64,000 nt of DNA from an uncultured Dehalococcoidia bacterium (GTDB taxonomy: Bacteria; Chloroflexota; Dehalococcoidia; Lucifugimonadales; Lucifugimonadaceae): the NCBI GenBank assembly GCA_958295935.1, contig OY282385.1, forward strand, positions 62,001-126,000, given 5' to 3'. This document shows, piece after piece, positions 43,682 to 52,914 of this stretch (positions are counted from its first letter, which is position 1; each line of letters opens with the position of its first letter). A model generated the notes under the pieces. It was not told the origin of the DNA, searched no databases, and saw nothing but the letters and a program-made list of their open reading frames with translations. The translations under genes were made by a program, and so were the position numbers.

Positions 43682-46366
43682 ATGACAGGTACAGACCCCT
43701 TTGGCGCGCTAACCACGCTGGAGACTTCCTCCGGGCCGGTTGACTACTACTCCCTGGCATCGCTTGGGGAAGCGGGGCTCATCGATCTGGATCGGACTCC
43801 TTTTTCGATACGCATCCTCATCGAGAACGCGCTGCGTCATTGCAGCGGCGGCCCTGCGACGGTCGAACACGTTGAACAAGCCGCTTCCTGGAGTCCCTAC
43901 CGGCGTCCTGAGCGGGAATTTCCATACATGCCCGGTCGGGTGGCCCTACAGGATTTCACCGGAGTTCCTTGCATAGTGGACCTTGCCGCCATGCGGGATG
44001 CGGTGGCCAGTCGGGGCGGCAATCCGGGGATCATCAATCCCGTGGTGCGTTCCGACCTGGTGATAGACCATTCTGTGCAGGTTGACTATTTCAACTCGGC
44101 GGGAGCGTTGGCGGCCAATATCGAGCGGGAGTTCGAGCGCAACCAGGAACGGTACCAGTTGCTCAAGTGGTCTCAGAGCGCTTTCGACAATCTGCGGGTC
44201 GTGCCTCCTGGCACGGGCATCGTCCACCAGGTGAATCTGGAATATCTGGCCGAGGGCGTTCTGACCTCGCGCTCGAACGGCAGGACTATCGCGTATCCCG
44301 ACACGTGCATAGGCACCGACTCCCACACCACGATGATCAACGGGCTTGGCGTGTTGGGTTGGGGCGTGGGAGGCATCGAGGCAGAGGCGGTGATGCTTGG
44401 GCAGCCCTACTACATGCTCATGCCGGAAGTCGTGGGGGTCAGACTGACCGGCGTTCTGCCGGAAGGGGCGACCGCGACCGACCTTGTACTCTCGGTAACG
44501 GAGTCGCTGCGCAGTCTGGGCGTTGTGGAAAAGTTCGTGGAGTTCTTTGGGCCTGGCCTTGGATCTCTGCCCGTTGCGGACCGTGCGACTATCGGCAACA
44601 TGTCTCCGGAGTACGGCGCAACCTGCGGTTTCTTCCCTGTGGACGAGCAATCGCTCAGATACCTGCGCAATACGGGCAGACCGGGCGCCACTGTGGATCT
44701 GGTGGAGCGCTACTCGAAGGCGCAAGGGTTGTTCCACGAACCAGGCAGCGAGCCGGAGTACACGACCAGAGTGGAGTTTGACTTGGGTTCGGTTGTTCCC
44801 AGCATGGCCGGGCCCAAGCGGCCACAGGACCGCGTTGCGCTTGGGAAGGCCGGGGCCAACTTTCGGGCGGCCTTTCCTGCCAGCGAGTCCAGGGACAAGG
44901 GAGTGGAGATAGAAGTCGAGGGGGAAAAGGCCAGAGTGAGCGACGGGTCGGTGGTCATATCCGCCATCACGAGCTGCACCAACACCTCCAACCCTTCCGT
45001 GATGATTGGCGCGGGGCTGCTGGCGCGCAATGCCCGGCGTTTGGGGCTGCGGAGGAAGCCGTGGGTCAAGACCAGTATGGCGCCAGGCTCTACGGTGGTG
45101 ACCCGCTATCTCGAGGCGGCTGGGCTGGACGAGGAGTTGGACGCTCTGGGCTTCCACACCGTCGGCTATGGCTGCACCACCTGCATCGGCAACTCAGGCC
45201 CCCTGCCGCAGGCCGTAGCGGAGGCCGTCGACGACCATGACCTCATCGCGGCGGCCGTGCTGAGCGGCAACCGCAATTTCGAGGGCCGTGTGCACCCGCA
45301 GGTGAAGGCGAATTACCTTGCTTCGCCGATGCTCGTGGTGGCGTATGCGCTGGCCGGGCACATGGACGTCGACCTGCAGAACGCCCCGATAGGCTCCGGA
45401 GCAGATGGGCGCGAGGTCTATCTGCGAGACATCTGGCCCAGCCAGCGGGAGATTGCCGACACTGTTGCCGGAGCGCTCGACGCGGAGATGTTCCGTGAGC
45501 AGTACAGCCGCGCTTTCGAGGGGCCGGACGACTGGCGGAAGCTGCCCGCGCCGGAGGGCGTGCAGTTCAATTGGGACCCGGGCTCGACGTACATACAGCG
45601 CCCCAATTTCTTCGATGGCTTTACGGAGCATCCCGGCCAGCGCGGCGAGATCGAAGGCGCACGCGTGTTGGTCATGCTGGGCGACTCGGTGACCACAGAT
45701 CACATTTCACCTGCCGGCAGCATCCCGCCCAGCGCGCCATCGGGCCAGTTTCTCATTGGCAATGACGTGCCGCGCAGGGATTTCAACTCTTACGGATCGC
45801 GTCGCGGCAACCACGACGTGATGGTGCGGGGAACGTTCGGCAACATCCGCCTGCGCAATCTGCTGACGCCGGACGAGGAGGGCGATTGGACGATCCATCT
45901 GCCTGACGGCGAACTGATGCGCGTCTACCAGGCCTCGGAGCGCTACTCGTCCGACGGGGTGCCGCTGATGGTTCTTGCGGGCAAGGAGTACGGTACCGGG
46001 AGTTCCCGCGACTGGGCGGCCAAGGGGCCTATGCTTCTGGGAGTTCGCGCGGTCATCGCGCAGAGTTTCGAGCGCATCCACCGGGCGAACCTGGTGGGCA
46101 TGGGCGTGCTGCCCTTGCAGTACGTGCGGGGTGAGAGCGCTGCGTCCCTGGGGCTGACCGGCAGGGAGTCTTACGAGATTCCCGGGGTTGGCCGGACCGT
46201 CGAGCCGGGATCCACCATCAGGGTGACCGCGGTCTCGGATGGCGGCGTGCGTACGGAGTTCGACGCTCTGGTCAGGGTGGATACCGCTATCGAGGCGGAG
46301 TACTACCAGCACGGAGGTCTGTTGCCGTACGTGCTGCGCCAGATGATGGCTGAGAGCGGATCGTAG
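43682..46366 (+). CDS. acnA: Aconitate hydratase A
   Basis: An 894-residue monomeric aconitase of the AcnA/IRP type catalysing citrate-isocitrate interconversion. The [4Fe-4S] cysteines are Cys432 (AITSCTNTSNPSVM), Cys498 and Cys501 (GYGCTTCIGNSGPL). The swivel domain shows LGDSVTTDHISPAGSIP and GSSRDWAAKGP. Length is full. The frame opens at TTG 43649, but ATG 43682 follows an AAGGCGG sequence and fits homolog starts (TDPFGALTTLE). The gene stands alone, apart from other TCA-cycle genes. Confidence 0.95.
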   Translation: MTGTDPFGALTTLETSSGPVDYYSLASLGEAGLIDLDRTPFSIRILIENALRHCSGGPATVEHVEQAASWSPYRRPEREFPYMPGRVALQDFTGVPCIVDLAAMRDAVASRGGNPGIINPVVRSDLVIDHSVQVDYFNSAGALAANIEREFERNQERYQLLKWSQSAFDNLRVVPPGTGIVHQVNLEYLAEGVLTSRSNGRTIAYPDTCIGTDSHTTMINGLGVLGWGVGGIEAEAVMLGQPYYMLMPEVVGVRLTGVLPEGATATDLVLSVTESLRSLGVVEKFVEFFGPGLGSLPVADRATIGNMSPEYGATCGFFPVDEQSLRYLRNTGRPGATVDLVERYSKAQGLFHEPGSEPEYTTRVEFDLGSVVPSMAGPKRPQDRVALGKAGANFRAAFPASESRDKGVEIEVEGEKARVSDGSVVISAITSCTNTSNPSVMIGAGLLARNARRLGLRRKPWVKTSMAPGSTVVTRYLEAAGLDEELDALGFHTVGYGCTTCIGNSGPLPQAVAEAVDDHDLIAAAVLSGNRNFEGRVHPQVKANYLASPMLVVAYALAGHMDVDLQNAPIGSGADGREVYLRDIWPSQREIADTVAGALDAEMFREQYSRAFEGPDDWRKLPAPEGVQFNWDPGSTYIQRPNFFDGFTEHPGQRGEIEGARVLVMLGDSVTTDHISPAGSIPPSAPSGQFLIGNDVPRRDFNSYGSRRGNHDVMVRGTFGNIRLRNLLTPDEEGDWTIHLPDGELMRVYQASERYSSDGVPLMVLAGKEYGTGSSRDWAAKGPMLLGVRAVIAQSFERIHRANLVGMGVLPLQYVRGESAASLGLTGRESYEIPGVGRTVEPGSTIRVTAVSDGGVRTEFDALVRVDTAIEAEYYQHGGLLPYVLRQMMAESGS

Positions 46367-46378
46367 TGAGGGCCAGAC

Positions 46379-47296
46379 TCAAGCGGATTCTGCCGGTGCG
46401 AATTCCTGCTTCAGGCAGGAGACCAAATCTGGGTATCTGAACTGGAAACCTGCTTGCATTAGCTTCTCAGGCGCGGCTCGTGCGCTTGCGAGGGCCAGTT
46501 CCTGGACGAATTGGCCGAATAGCAGGCGGGCGACTATGGCGGGCATCCAGAGCAGGGCCGGCCTGCCCATCGCTTTTCCGATGGTTTTGGAGAGGTCTGA
46601 GTTGCGAGCTACGCCCGGCGCGGCCACGATGACGGGGCCTTTCAAGTCTGGCTGCGTCGTGATGAAGAGAAGGGCGTTGATGGCGTCGTCCAGATGAATC
46701 CAGGGCGTCCACTGGCGTCCGTTTCCCAGTCGTCCCCCCATGCCAAAGCGGAACGGGCGCGCCAGGGTGGGCAGCCCACCTCCCTTTCCGCTCATCACCA
46801 TGCCAAACCTCGCAGTCACGGCTCGGCAACCCAGTTCGGTTGCGGCGTTCGTCGCTTCCTCCCAGGGAATCGCTATGCCGGCGAGGAATCCCGATCCCGG
46901 CCCGCTCGACTCGGTCAGCAACTCTTCCCCTCGGTCGCCGTAGATCGCGAGGCCGGATGCCGTGATCAGAAGCCGGGGCGGCTGTTCCAGACCTTTCAGA
47001 ATCTGAATCAGGTTGCGGGTGGTCTCGATACGGCTGTCGGCGATGAGCCGCTTGTAGCGCTGCGTCCAGCGCTTCGCGACAGTGGCTCCCGAGAAGTTGA
47101 AAGCTACGTCCGCCTGGCCGACTTCCGCCGGGTCCACGGAGTTAGGATCCGAGGGGTTCCACCGGATTTCGCGAATGGGCGCCTCTGGGCTGGGCGCCCG
47201 CCGCACGAGGTGGGTTACTTGATCGCCTCGTTCAATCAGGCGTTGTGTCAGGGCTTGCCCGATGAATCCGCTTCCGCCGGTGATGAGTGCGCGCAT
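46379..47296 (-). CDS. TIGR01777-family NAD(P)-binding epimerase-like protein
   Basis: A 305-residue extended SDR starting MRALITGGSGFIGQALTQRL. The family pattern is clear: HLVRRAPSPEAPIREIRWNP, AFNFSGATVAKRWTQRYK, ITASGLAIYGDRGEELLTE and TPWIHLDDAI. The C-terminal helix LPASARAPEK-like segment and the Phe-rich end match YfcH/SulA homologs. The active-site Tyr-x-x-x-Lys is degenerate, as in the family. Function is unknown. It converges on acnA with a 12-bp gap and is divergent from the enoyl-CoA hydratase gene. Confidence 0.85.
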   Translation of the reverse strand: MRALITGGSGFIGQALTQRLIERGDQVTHLVRRAPSPEAPIREIRWNPSDPNSVDPAEVGQADVAFNFSGATVAKRWTQRYKRLIADSRIETTRNLIQILKGLEQPPRLLITASGLAIYGDRGEELLTESSGPGSGFLAGIAIPWEEATNAATELGCRAVTARFGMVMSGKGGGLPTLARPFRFGMGGRLGNGRQWTPWIHLDDAINALLFITTQPDLKGPVIVAAPGVARNSDLSKTIGKAMGRPALLWMPAIVARLLFGQFVQELALASARAAPEKLMQAGFQFRYPDLVSCLKQEFAPAESA

Positions 47297-47418
47297 CCTG
47301 TAAGTATAGTCGCGTGAAACGCTTGGGCAGCCGGCGTTGTGCGTTACTGAGCGCGGCGTTGTGCCGGGCGTTATTCTTGTGGGTCGTTGCCGGTTTGAAT
47401 GACTCGCGGGGCCCTTGG

Positions 47419-48222
47419 ATGAGCGCAGTGAACAACACCAATTCGATCATCGTTGATATTGATGGAAATATCGCTACGGTGACCATCAACCGCCCCGATC
47501 GTCTCAATGCGATCGACCTTCCGACTTGGCATGGCTTGCGGGAAGCCCTCCACCAACTGGCTGAGGACAGGCCGGTGCGATGCGTAGTACTGCGCGGCGC
47601 GGGAGACAGGGCGTTTTCGGCTGGAGCCGACATCAAGGACTTCGAGGAACGCCGATACGATTCGGAGAGCGCCGCCCGTTACGCGCAGGTGTTCGAGGGC
47701 GCGCTTAAGAGCGTCGAGGAGATGCCGCAACCCACCGTTTCCATGATCCGGGGCGTGTGCGTCGGGGGCGGTCTCGAGCTTGCGGCGGCGACCGACATAC
47801 GAATTGCGGCGGAGGGATCTCGCTTTGGAGTGCCGGTGGCGCGCATCGGCATAGTCGCAGGCTGGAACGAGCTGCGAAGAATGACCGCGGTGGCCGGTCA
47901 GGCCGCGGTGAGCTACCTGCTGCTGAGCGGGCGGATAGTGGGCCACGAGGAGGCTCTGCGCATGGGGCTGGTGACCGCGGTCGCCGCGCCGGGCGAACTT
48001 GAGGCGGATGTTTACCGTCTGGCGGACGAAATTGCCCGCGCCGCGCCGCTGTCTCACGCCGACCACAAGACGATGATGCGGCGCATCGCATCGGAGCCGG
48101 GGATAGAGTCGCTGACGGAATCGGAGCGGGCGCTGCAATATCGGGTTTTCGACTCCGAGGACTTCGCCGAGGGCCGGTCGGCGTTCATCGCCAAGCGGCG
48201 GCCCAACTTCAAGGGCCGCTAG
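47419..48222 (+). CDS. Enoyl-CoA hydratase/isomerase family protein
   Basis: A 267-residue crotonase-fold protein. The N-terminal strand ATVTINRPDRLNAIDLPTW, the oxyanion segment AFSAGADIKDFEERRY and the second loop MIRGVCVGGGLELAAATDIR are typical. The helix SHADHKTMMRRI is near the end. Of the two hydratase Glu residues, one position is occupied by RFGVPVARIGI, so it may be an isomerase or hydrolase rather than a strict hydratase. ATG 47419 is the family-length start; the frame upstream to 47287 is discounted. Confidence 0.85.
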   Translation: MSAVNNTNSIIVDIDGNIATVTINRPDRLNAIDLPTWHGLREALHQLAEDRPVRCVVLRGAGDRAFSAGADIKDFEERRYDSESAARYAQVFEGALKSVEEMPQPTVSMIRGVCVGGGLELAAATDIRIAAEGSRFGVPVARIGIVAGWNELRRMTAVAGQAAVSYLLLSGRIVGHEEALRMGLVTAVAAPGELEADVYRLADEIARAAPLSHADHKTMMRRIASEPGIESLTESERALQYRVFDSEDFAEGRSAFIAKRRPNFKGR

Positions 48223-48270
48223 TGCGCTCGCAGGCCTTTGGCTGAAAGGCCGTCGCGCCGGCCGCCCCGC

Positions 48271-48933
48271 TTACGAGGCGCGAGCGGCGCTCACCTTGTC
48301 CAGCATGCTGGGGGGCAGCGGGAAGACCCAGCCCCTGTTGGCGATGATTTCCCGTGCGAGGGCTTGGGGAATTGCGACGATTATCTCAGGCTCTAGCGAG
48401 AACCTGCCGGTGAATCCGCCGATGGCGCTGCGAGCGTGAACCCCGGCGTATCCGCCAGCATCCTCGCCGTCGCTGGCGAACTCGCCCATTCCGCCGCCAA
48501 AGACCGACTGCCAGCGGAATGAAAACCCGTTGACCACGGCCGGGCCGGAATTGAACTCCACGTCGGTAGAGACGACCATGCCCAACGCCTTGACCGTGTA
48601 GAGCACGTCGTTCAGGTCGCCGCCTTCTCCGCCGCAGGCAATCGCCCAGTGCAGGCGAGCGAGCATGGAGTCCGCTATGTCGGAGGCGGCCTTCTGGCCG
48701 TGCAGCACCCTCTCCGGGTCGTCGTTCATCTGCTTCTCTCCGCCTCCGGCCCCGGAGAGATAGACGAGGCCCGAATCGTGGAACACGACACCTGCGATGC
48801 CCGCGCCCTTGAGTGACGTCACGCTATCCTCGAATGATCCCAGGTCTATGCCCAGACTGCGGATGCGGTCGTATACGTCATAGCCCCTCCGCATCTCATC
48901 GGGGATCGCTGCTTCCTCGTAGTACTTGCCCAA
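48271..48933 (-). CDS. RidA/YjgF-like protein
   Basis: A 220-residue protein whose middle matches the RidA fold: GLVYLSGAGGG, then QKAASDIADSMLARLHWAIA, and DLNDVLYTVKALGMV. The C-terminal 90 residues extend well beyond a normal RidA monomer (about 130 residues) and lack an obvious second copy. The key deaminase Arg is not clearly present, so the activity is uncertain. TTG 48933 is chosen because AGGAGG lies 6 bases upstream. It follows the sugar isomerase gene by 36 bp on the same strand. Confidence 0.65.
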   Translation of the reverse strand: MGKYYEEAAIPDEMRRGYDVYDRIRSLGIDLGSFEDSVTSLKGAGIAGVVFHDSGLVYLSGAGGGEKQMNDDPERVLHGQKAASDIADSMLARLHWAIACGGEGGDLNDVLYTVKALGMVVSTDVEFNSGPAVVNGFSFRWQSVFGGGMGEFASDGEDAGGYAGVHARSAIGGFTGRFSLEPEIIVAIPQALAREIIANRGWVFPLPPSMLDKVSAARAS

Positions 48934-48969
48934 TTCAGGCCTCCTGGGTGAGTGGCGTGCGAACCGGTT

Positions 48970-49809
48970 TCACACGCCGTGTTGCGCTAGCGTTCTTCTC
49001 AAGAAGTCCGCCGCCATCGGCACAGCCGTCTCTTCGTCGAGATCGTCCTGACCCTCGTAGACTATCGACATCCAGCCGTTGAATTTGCAACGCTCGATGA
49101 TCGGCATGATGCGGTCGTAGTCCAGCCAAGCCTCTTTGCCGGAACGTATACGGTACACCTTAGCCCTGACGTGTACAGCCCTGGGCGCCGAAAGTTCTAT
49201 CGAACCGTAGAAGTCTTCCGTTTGATCCTCCACTCCGCGTTCGCCCAAAGACGCACCGGGCGAGCCGCGGTATTGTCCGGTGTCGAGGATGTGTGAGTAG
49301 TAGGGATCGCCGACCTCGTCTAGCAGTCTCAAGACCTGTTGGCCTGTGGCGGGTATGCATCCGTGATTGTGGTTGTGCAGGCCAAGGACGACGCCTTGGG
49401 AGCGGGCGTACTCGGTGACTTTGCGGGACGCGCTTATGAGCCGCGGCCATACCGACTCTTCTCGCTCTCCGTCCGGGACCCATGCCCCGAACACCCTCAC
49501 CATCGGCGCGCCCATGGCGCGGGCCGCGTCCACCCAAAAGTTCACTCGGCTTACCTGCTGTTCGAGCTCCGTTCCCGTCTTTCCGAAGTCGTTGCTGACG
49601 CCGAGGTAGCACACGTGCAGCCCGCCGCGCATCGTTGCCAGCTTCAACTCTTCGAGATAGGCAGGCTCGGTCGACTCGAACTGTCCGCTGTGCAGGTCTA
49701 CGCCGTCGAGGCGCAACTCCGCGGCGCGCTCGATGATGCCGAGCAGGTCGATCTTGCCGGCGCGCGCAGTGTCTCGGTAGGAGAGTGATTGGAGGCTTAA
49801 CTTGATCAA
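48970..49809 (-). CDS. Sugar phosphate isomerase/epimerase-like TIM barrel
   Basis: A 279-residue protein of the xylose-isomerase-like/AP endonuclease 2 family. Signature segments are LRLDGVDLHSGQFES, MVRVFGAWVP, VVLGLHNHNHGC with metal-binding His, DPYYSHILDTGQYRG, and the C-terminal Glu in SIVYEGQDDLDE. It probably isomerises or epimerises a sugar or inositol derivative. TTG 49809 starts the first barrel strand (IKLSLQSLSYRD). The frame is open to 49860, but those residues look like leader sequence. Confidence 0.78.
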   Translation of the reverse strand: MIKLSLQSLSYRDTARAGKIDLLGIIERAAELRLDGVDLHSGQFESTEPAYLEELKLATMRGGLHVCYLGVSNDFGKTGTELEQQVSRVNFWVDAARAMGAPMVRVFGAWVPDGEREESVWPRLISASRKVTEYARSQGVVLGLHNHNHGCIPATGQQVLRLLDEVGDPYYSHILDTGQYRGSPGASLGERGVEDQTEDFYGSIELSAPRAVHVRAKVYRIRSGKEAWLDYDRIMPIIERCKFNGWMSIVYEGQDDLDEETAVPMAADFLRRTLAQHGV

Positions 49810-49912
49810 TCCGGACCGCCGAGGCGCTTTGGATCGTGCACGGGTCGAGGGGCCCGCCACGGTGAAAATCTACCATGAAACGGCGGGGCAGGGCAGAGCG
49901 TTGCGTGCTTGC

Positions 49913-50012
49913 GCACTCGCCACGAGGGGGCAATCGGGGTTACCCTGCTTGCGATGGGACTATCTGCCGCTTACTTGCGCCCGGGGCGGTACGCAAAGGG
50001 GGACGTTGCCAT
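49913..50012 (+). repeat. 100-bp direct repeat, copy 1 (left flank of R-M island)
   Basis: Identical to 51741-51840 except for one base (G at 49966, A at 51794). It can fold into nested helices. It ends GCCAT followed by C, so unlike copy 2 it no longer leads into an ATG. The AT-rich restriction-modification genes begin directly after it. Confidence 0.85.
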
Positions 50013-50087
50013 CAAGAGTTCTTCGACCCTACGCAAGGCGCCCATTGCTGGATCTAACTTCTTCAGGACTTCCGAAGTCAATAATGT

Positions 50088-50585
50088 TTATCCCGCATCG
50101 TCACTATAAACCACTTTCCCATTTATTCCGGCCCATTTTATCGAAAAGCTTATATGTGATATTTCGTTTCGGCTGGCGTCCAGCTGACGCTCGGCTTCCG
50201 CTACAACAGTATCAACGTCAAATTCATAGATGATTTTGCATTTCATCTGGTTACGTGCGTAAAAGACGGCATAGTATATTTTTGCGTTCCTGGTAATACG
50301 CGTGAGTGATTCTCGACGCTTATAATCAGGGTATGCAAACATCCGATCAAGCTGGCCGCGGCCCCCTTCTTTACACGATAGATATTCGTATTTCTCGCCA
50401 GGGTTCCCGACCGCATGAGCATCTGCGTCCCGCTTGGAGTGAATCAACTCGTGGCCAAGTATGTCTGCAATGATCATTTCCTTGACTAGACCGGGTTGAA
50501 GCAAATTTGCAATCCCTATCGTACGCGCCAAGTCTGACGCTTTGAGCACTAAATCGATGATCTTATGGTAGATTTGTCCGGCCAT
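50088..50585 (-). CDS. Predicted type II restriction endonuclease
   Basis: A 165-residue protein adjoining a DNA methyltransferase, 14 bp after its stop and on the same strand. A plausible PD-(D/E)xK core is DADAHAVGNPGEKYEYLSCK, with Asp in DADAH (about 53) and E-x-x-x-K in EYLSCK (about 68-72). The helices LVLKASDLARTIGI and VKEMIIADILGH precede it. No close family is recognised, so the call rests mainly on gene context. The gene is AT-rich compared with its surroundings, which points to horizontal transfer. Confidence 0.55.
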   Translation of the reverse strand: MAGQIYHKIIDLVLKASDLARTIGIANLLQPGLVKEMIIADILGHELIHSKRDADAHAVGNPGEKYEYLSCKEGGRGQLDRMFAYPDYKRRESLTRITRNAKIYYAVFYARNQMKCKIIYEFDVDTVVAEAERQLDASRNEISHISFSIKWAGINGKVVYSDDAG

Positions 50586-50599
50586 AGCGCTGCATACTA

Positions 50600-51394
50600 T
50601 CAGATGAGTCTTCGCGCCAATTCTGATTCCACTTGCAGCAATCTCCGATTTGCTATGTCTACAAACTCCTTCTCTTTTTCGATAGCTATAAAATGTCTAT
50701 CAAGTCTGCGGCACACAACTGGGCAAGTTCCAACACCCGCAAACGGGTCGAGCACCAAATCACCTTTCGATGAACTGGCTTTTATTAGTCTTTCGATCAA
50801 TTTCTCAGGCTTTTGGATAGTGTTAAGCACTTCCCTGTTGGCAAGCTCTTTTGACTTGTAGGTCAGCTGCTTGACGTCACCCCAAACGTCCCCTGGATTC
50901 TTGCCTTCCGGGTTGAATTTTGTCTTTGCGTATTGCCCATTTTGAACTGACGGTACACGCTCGCACCGGAGTCTGTGTTCCAATTCGACCAACTGGCTGA
51001 CGCGTATGTCCTCTAAATTAAACGTCTTGGGCTTTGCGCCCTTTGTGAAGTAGCATATGATATCGTAGTTGTTAGTGTAGTTAATCCTTCCTTGTGCTAG
51101 TCGGCTTGGTTGGAACCATATAATTTTGGAACGCAGGGTTAGAAATGGCCGATAGTCAATAAAGTCAATGCAGTTCGGCTTTCCGAAAAGATAGAGCGCT
51201 CCGCCTTCCTTCAATTTAGTGGAGAATATCTTGAGCAGCTCCAGATTGAAGCGCTGTATGTTGGAAATTTGATCCCACTTATTGGAAGTTACTCCATATG
51301 GGCCATCGCAGACGATAAGATCGACTGATTCATCATCTAATTGAGTGAAAAGATCAAATGCATCGTCATGATAGATTTTGTTAATATCAAGCAT
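50600..51394 (-). CDS. Beta-class DNA methyltransferase (N4-cytosine or N6-adenine)
   Basis: A 264-residue modification enzyme with catalytic motif IV CDGPYG (about 31-36) ahead of the SAM motif LDPFAGVGTCPVVC near the C-terminus (about 221-234), the beta-class order. Motif IV is DGPY rather than DPPY, a known variant. KPEKLIERLIKASS precedes motif I. ATG 51394 has GAGGT 11 bases upstream; the open frame to 51454 lacks one. It pairs with the downstream endonuclease as a type II system. Codon usage is distinctly AT-rich. Confidence 0.85.
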   Translation of the reverse strand: MLDINKIYHDDAFDLFTQLDDESVDLIVCDGPYGVTSNKWDQISNIQRFNLELLKIFSTKLKEGGALYLFGKPNCIDFIDYRPFLTLRSKIIWFQPSRLAQGRINYTNNYDIICYFTKGAKPKTFNLEDIRVSQLVELEHRLRCERVPSVQNGQYAKTKFNPEGKNPGDVWGDVKQLTYKSKELANREVLNTIQKPEKLIERLIKASSSKGDLVLDPFAGVGTCPVVCRRLDRHFIAIEKEKEFVDIANRRLLQVESELARRLI

Positions 51395-51838
51395 GTGTTT
51401 TCTTACCTCGTGTTTCAACTTTGGTTGGGAATTGTTGCCCAAAACGTTCGACAAGCAACTGGCATTTTAGTACTCCCGGAGTTAGGTGCAGCTGGCCCTT
51501 TTGGTGACCTGACACTCAGGTATTAGGTTGTCCTTATAGCATACTCTGTTGGATTCTGTGCTCCGTGTCTTCCTTCTATCTGGTGTATCTCGGTTCATGG
51601 CACGTTGTGGCTGAGTGCAGTCTTGGGGATGGCCAGCGCGAAGATGTAGAGCGATTATACTGCTATTAACGACTGTTTCAATCCACTTTGGCGGATGCCG
51701 TGAGTTCCGGGGCGCTTTTTCGCACGCGGGCACACGTGTCGCACTCGCCACGAGGGGGCAATCGGGGTTACCCTGCTTGCGATGGGACTATCTACCGCTT
51801 ACTTGCGCCCGGGGCGGTACGCAAAGGGGGACGTTGCC
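51395..51838. other. Divergent promoter region with repeat copy 2
   Basis: This 444-bp region lies between the leftward methyltransferase and the rightward DUF3500 gene. The left 340 bp is AT-rich and probably belongs to the island. The right 100 bp is repeat copy 2 and the DUF3500 leader. No gene is visible. Confidence 0.5.
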
Positions 51839-51840
51839 AT
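51741..51840 (+). repeat. 100-bp direct repeat, copy 2 (leader of DUF3500 gene)
   Basis: CTTGCG (51776-51781) pairs with CGCAAAG (51820-51826, one bulged A), and TACCGC (51793-51798) with GCGGTA (51814-51819), giving two stacked helices. The AGGGGGA Shine-Dalgarno-like run follows directly, 7 bases before ATG 51839. The single difference from copy 1 changes an A-U pair to G-U, keeping the helix. It is a candidate cis-regulatory RNA of unknown class. Confidence 0.7.
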
Positions 51841-52816
51841 GTCGAACTCGAACGCCGTCAAACGCATGACCAAGGCCAGCCTGGCATTTCTGGAATCCCT
51901 GACCCCTGAGCAGGCCGGGCGGGCGAGCTTCCCCTTCGCCGGCGGCGAGCGCTACGTCTGGAACTACACGCCGGTTGACCGCAACGGCCTGATCCTGACC
52001 GAAATGAGCGATGAGCAGCGCGCGCTGGCTCTGAGGCTGATGGAGACGGCCTTGAGCGGGCGGGGAATCAGGCAGGCCAACGAGATCATCGACCTGGAAC
52101 TGTTGCTGGGCGAATGGGAGGACATGCAGGGCGAGCCGAGCAGCTGGTCTCGCGATCCCCGCCGGTATTGGTTCAGCGTGTTCGGAACGCCGGGCGGCGC
52201 CGCGCCGTGGGGCTGGCGGGCCGGCGGGCATCATATAGGCATTCATGCCACAGTGGTGGACGGGCGGCGCGTGTCTGCGTTGCCGTTTTTCTTCGGGGCC
52301 AACCCGGCTGAAGTGCGGCACGGCCCGGAGAAGGGCAGGCGCGTCCTCGAACTGGAAGAAGAATTGCCCCGGCAGCTGGTACGTTCACTCGACGCGGGGC
52401 AGCGAGGAGTCGCGGTGGTCGATCCGGTAGCTCCCGCTGACATTCTCACCAAGACCTATCGCGCCGTTTCTCCCGGTGCGGCTCCCACTGGCCTTGCGTA
52501 CTCGGCTATGTCCGGGGAACAGCGCGAGAAGCTGGTCAGGCTGATTCGTCACTACGTGGAACGGATGTCTGACGACCTGTCGGCGTCCTACTGGAATCGG
52601 GTCGAGTCGGCTGGGCTGGAGACTATTTCATTCGCCTGGGCCGGCCCGCTGGAGCGATGGCATGGCCACTATTATTCGATCTCGGCGCCGGAGTTCCTGA
52701 TCGAATACGACAATACCCAGAACGGCGCGAACCACATCCACTCCGTGCTGCGCGACTACCGGCACGACTGGGGCGAGGACCTGCTGGCAGCGCACTACGC
52801 CGACGCGCACGCGTAG
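51839..52816 (+). CDS. DUF3500 protein
   Basis: A 325-residue protein of the DUF3500 family. Signature segments are AGGERYVWNYTPVDRNGL, WGWRAGGHHIGIHATVVDG, LPFFFGANPAEVRHGP, FAWAGPLERWHGHYY, and the late SAPEFLIEYDNTQNGANHIH. Conserved His residues suggest a metal or redox site, but no activity is known. ATG 51839 directly follows repeat copy 2. Pieces of this gene (its 3' end and about 67 bp from 52461-52528) are copied into the downstream intergenic spaces. Confidence 0.82.
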   Translation: MSNSNAVKRMTKASLAFLESLTPEQAGRASFPFAGGERYVWNYTPVDRNGLILTEMSDEQRALALRLMETALSGRGIRQANEIIDLELLLGEWEDMQGEPSSWSRDPRRYWFSVFGTPGGAAPWGWRAGGHHIGIHATVVDGRRVSALPFFFGANPAEVRHGPEKGRRVLELEEELPRQLVRSLDAGQRGVAVVDPVAPADILTKTYRAVSPGAAPTGLAYSAMSGEQREKLVRLIRHYVERMSDDLSASYWNRVESAGLETISFAWAGPLERWHGHYYSISAPEFLIEYDNTQNGANHIHSVLRDYRHDWGEDLLAAHYADAHA

Positions 52817-52914
52817 ACCTGCCCTGTACCAGACCCGGACGGGGGGAGTATGGCACGCCGCCGCGCACGGGTAGACCTGCCCGCGTTTTACACTACGCCT
52901 GAGATTGTTAGGTC

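Noticed and set aside
51741-51840. c-di-GMP (GEMM) riboswitch, suggested by ACGCAAAG and GGGGTTACC
   Set aside because: The motifs are in the wrong order and the helix layout does not match the class.
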